Assembly: GCA_021781255.1 (NCBI GenBank)
Contig: JAJXXG010000620.1
Span: 1 to 6,799 of the forward strand
Direction of reading: 5' to 3'
DNA from: Acidobacteriota bacterium
Lineage (GTDB): Bacteria > Acidobacteriota > Terriglobia > Terriglobales > Acidobacteriaceae
Length of the DNA: 6,799 nucleotides
Shown: piece by piece, positions 4,415 to 6,799 of the stretch
Numbering within the stretch: the stretch's first letter is position 1
How the letters are laid out: every line of letters starts with the position of its first letter
Translations under genes and position numbers: made by a program
Notes under the pieces: model-generated
The model's input: only the letters and a program-made list of their open reading frames with translations
Told to the model about the DNA's origin: nothing
The model's database searches: none

Positions 4415-6778
4415 TCAGCGCTGCTGCTTGGCCTGGGTTTGTGACTGCTCGGGAGAAGTCACCGGAGGCGATGGAACGGTAAGTTCCTGCCCACCAATCC
4501 GCAACGTGGGAGACTCCGCGGTTCGATAGTTCCGCAGATCGCGCAGCACGTCCGCCTTTTCGCGGGCATACTGGCCGGCCAGCCGGGTAAGAGCGTAGGT
4601 GATGATGTCGCTGTGGTGCAGATCCTGTACCGAGGGATCGCGGCGCATGTTCAGCCACAGGCGATGCACAAGCTGCACGTCGTCTGGACTGAGCGTAGGG
4701 GCATGCGGCCCGATGTAAAAGACCTTGGTTTCGCCAGAAGGGCCGACCACATAAAAATTGAACTGACGCTTGGGTTCCGGCAGTGCTTCCCATGCCTGGC
4801 CAAGGTGGTAGGCCTGATCTTCCGCGGTGAGCGAACTGGAAAGGCCGGAGACGACGGACTCGACTTCAAGCGAGTTTGCTCCCTGCGCCAACGCGGCAAA
4901 GATATCTCCTGCCGGCACCACGAGCAGCGAGACCTTTTTGCCGAAGCTCTCAGCCACGGAGACAGCCTTGGTAAAGAGCATCTGCTCGTGCTCACTAAAA
5001 CTCTGTTCTTCGGCGCTGAGATATTCCGGTCCGCCCACGCCCATCATGCGCACGCTCAGCACCACGACGTCACGGTCCTCTGTCTTGGTGCGCGATAAAA
5101 CCCACTTCAATGCGATGGGGTTGTTGGCGTCGTGCATGGTCACCATCACGGCGCCGGGGCGAATCGCGACGGACTCACGGCTGATGGAGTCCTGGTGCTC
5201 AAGCTGGAAGTGGTCCTTCATCTGCCGCGCGGTCAGGGCATGCTTGCGCAGGTTCTGCCGTTCCGAGATGGTGAAGATCACAAAGAAAGCTGCGGCAAAG
5301 ATGACACCGCTGACGGTGGCAATCGACTTGGTAAACAGATTGACGACTGCGGTGGAAAGCAGCACGAGAAAGACTGAGATGAGTCCAAGGGGTATCTCAA
5401 TCTTACCGATCACGATGTTCGGCGGAACCTTCCAGCCGCGATCGCCATGATACTTCCAGCGCAGCACGAGCATGGCAAGGCTGTTGAAGGTAAAGGACCA
5501 GATCACGCCAAAGGCATATGCCTCGCCGAGGGTAATCACATTGCCTCTGGTCACGATGATCGTGAACATCTGCAGGCCAAAGACAAGGTTGACAATGCGA
5601 TAGCTGGTGCCGTACCGCGGATGCGGCTTGCGGAACCAGTCCGTGAGAACGCCGTCTTCGGCTACGCGCATCAGTACGCCCGTGGAGCCGATCATGGATG
5701 TGTTGATGGCTCCGGAAAGAATGAGGAAGCCAACCACCACTACGAAGATGCGAAACGCGATTCGCCAGAAGGCCGGACCCACCATATACATCGCAAGGCC
5801 CGCAATCAGGTTGTCCTGATAGATGTGGGTGCGTTCGTAGGTGGGGATCAGCATGGAGGCCAGCAGCGTGGCGCCTCCGGTGAACACCAGGCTGTAGATG
5901 GCGATGACGATTGCCGCGCGTTTCAGATTCTTGAGCTTGGGGTGCTGAATTTCGCGGTTGACCTGGGCCAGGCTCTCCTCACCGCTCATGGCGAGGATGG
6001 AGTGGCCGAAGGCCATGAGGATGCCGAACATGCCGAAGATAGGCAATCCGGAGCCTTTCAGGAACCCGAGCGCATCGGAGCTGAACTTGAGGTTGGCCGG
6101 CACCGGCGCAGGCGGGAGATGCACGCCGCGCACAAACACGGAGTAGGTGCCCCAGGCGAAGAGGATTACCACCATGACCGTGGTGATCTGCATGACGCGC
6201 AGAGCCTTGTCGCTGGACTCCTCAATGCCCTTGATGTTTTGCCACCAGTAATAGATCGTGACCAGCGCGGCAAACACCGCAGACGTGGAGTTCATGTCGA
6301 ACTGGAAGGGATTACCGTGGACATCCATCAGTGCCGGAGGTAACCAGTGGCTGTTGGCCGCCACGGTCATCAGCTCATTCATGAGGCCGGTGATGTACTG
6401 CCCCGCCGATACACCCGAGATCGGCCCCGTGAGAATGTAGTCGAACATGAGGGCCGAGACGCTGAGCTTGGCGAAGGTGCCGCCCAGTGCTTCTTTCACC
6501 ACGCGGTAGACGCCGCCGCGGGTGAACATGGAACAGCTCTCCACATAGACCGCGCGCACGGCGAAGCTGAAGAGCATGATGCCGAGAATGAACCACGGCG
6601 CTGCCGCGCCCACGGCCTGCTCGGCAATGCCACCCGCGTAAAACGCAGACGATCCAAGATCGTTGAGGACAATGGCGGCCGCGCGCCAGAAGGAGATAAA
6701 CGTGAGCATCACGGAGGATGCCACGATGAGACGTACACGGTCTGATGGAGGGGCTACGGTCGTTCGGGAAGATGCCAT
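4415..6778 (-). CDS. APC-superfamily permease with C-terminal Usp-like cytosolic domain
   Basis: The predicted inner-membrane transporter of amino acids or related solutes has 787 residues from ATG 6778. A GTG directly before it (6781) is the alternative start. Residues 1-15 are a short cytosolic tail. About 17-505 contain roughly 12 hydrophobic helices, beginning with VRLIVASSVMLTFISFWRAA. A helix break at GPISGVSAGQYITG (118-131) and the cytosolic motif SGEESLAQVNREIQHPKL (265-282) are of the APC type. About 506-540 form a charged linker. About 542-645 resemble a universal-stress-protein domain: GAVMVTMHDANNP, DVVVLSVRMM, VSLLVVPAGDIFAAL. The classical Usp ATP loop (GxxGxxxxxxxxxGS) is not seen. 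Residues 646-755 are a further helical segment, and the end is a Pro/Gln-rich tail. Most plain APC permeases have about 450-550 residues, so this is a long fusion. The substrate is unknown. No strong Shine-Dalgarno is visible in the 18 nt before the start. Its own terminator follows. Confidence 0.92.
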   Translation of the reverse strand: MASSRTTVAPPSDRVRLIVASSVMLTFISFWRAAAIVLNDLGSSAFYAGGIAEQAVGAAAPWFILGIMLFSFAVRAVYVESCSMFTRGGVYRVVKEALGGTFAKLSVSALMFDYILTGPISGVSAGQYITGLMNELMTVAANSHWLPPALMDVHGNPFQFDMNSTSAVFAALVTIYYWWQNIKGIEESSDKALRVMQITTVMVVILFAWGTYSVFVRGVHLPPAPVPANLKFSSDALGFLKGSGLPIFGMFGILMAFGHSILAMSGEESLAQVNREIQHPKLKNLKRAAIVIAIYSLVFTGGATLLASMLIPTYERTHIYQDNLIAGLAMYMVGPAFWRIAFRIFVVVVGFLILSGAINTSMIGSTGVLMRVAEDGVLTDWFRKPHPRYGTSYRIVNLVFGLQMFTIIVTRGNVITLGEAYAFGVIWSFTFNSLAMLVLRWKYHGDRGWKVPPNIVIGKIEIPLGLISVFLVLLSTAVVNLFTKSIATVSGVIFAAAFFVIFTISERQNLRKHALTARQMKDHFQLEHQDSISRESVAIRPGAVMVTMHDANNPIALKWVLSRTKTEDRDVVVLSVRMMGVGGPEYLSAEEQSFSEHEQMLFTKAVSVAESFGKKVSLLVVPAGDIFAALAQGANSLEVESVVSGLSSSLTAEDQAYHLGQAWEALPEPKRQFNFYVVGPSGETKVFYIGPHAPTLSPDDVQLVHRLWLNMRRDPSVQDLHHSDIITYALTRLAGQYAREKADVLRDLRNYRTAESPTLRIGGQELTVPSPPVTSPEQSQTQAKQQR

Positions 6779-6799
6779 CACTTATGTACCAGCTTAACT

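Noticed and set aside
5447..6343. A 298-codon open frame on the + strand opposite the permease
   Set aside because: Its translation is rich in His, Asp, Glu and Gly with no domain pattern. It lies wholly antisense to a clear membrane protein. Such frames are common in GC-rich DNA.
1..6799. CRISPR array, tRNA, rRNA, phage or transposon genes
   Set aside because: No regularly spaced repeats, cloverleaf-like sequence, transposase or phage protein was found on reading the window.

Overview
The window looks like chromosomal DNA from a GC-rich bacterium. It most resembles the Acidobacteriota (Terriglobales/Acidobacteriaceae type). That assignment is inferred from recalled family resemblance: a c subunit with a signal-like N-terminus, a LolA-like secreted protein, a bactofilin next to a methyltransferase-like gene, and an APC permease with a Usp-like tail. 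No database search was possible. There is no sign of a phage, insertion sequence, CRISPR array, tRNA or rRNA.

Region 1 (2-800, + strand) holds the 3' end of atpB (ATP synthase subunit a) and a complete atpE (subunit c). They are separated by 159 nt containing two small hairpins. A strong intrinsic terminator follows atpE directly, so atpF and the F1 genes are not co-transcribed here and must lie elsewhere. Region 2 (821-1681, - strand) is a secreted protein of unknown function with a LolA-like look. Its only good Shine-Dalgarno lies too far from the first ATG. Region 3 (1682-1931) is the divergent intergenic space. It carries a plausible sigma70-type promoter reading rightward and, in the predicted 5' leader, two interleaved perfect inverted repeats that could form an H-type pseudoknot or alternative hairpins.

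Region 4 (1932-3960, + strand) is a likely cluster of a bactofilin, a SAM-methyltransferase-like protein and an UPF0173 metallo-beta-lactamase-fold hydrolase. It closes with a bidirectional terminator. Region 5 (3974-4210, - strand) is a 78-aa, strongly basic protein with an N-terminal coiled-coil-like helix. Region 6 (4336-6778, - strand) is a large APC-superfamily permease with a C-terminal Usp-like cytosolic domain, followed by its own terminator.

Most of the window is ordinary housekeeping or conserved hypothetical sequence. The points most worth checking are the candidate structured leader upstream of the bactofilin, the partial sodium-type ion-site residues in AtpE, the permease-Usp fusion, and the possible non-AUG start of the secreted protein.
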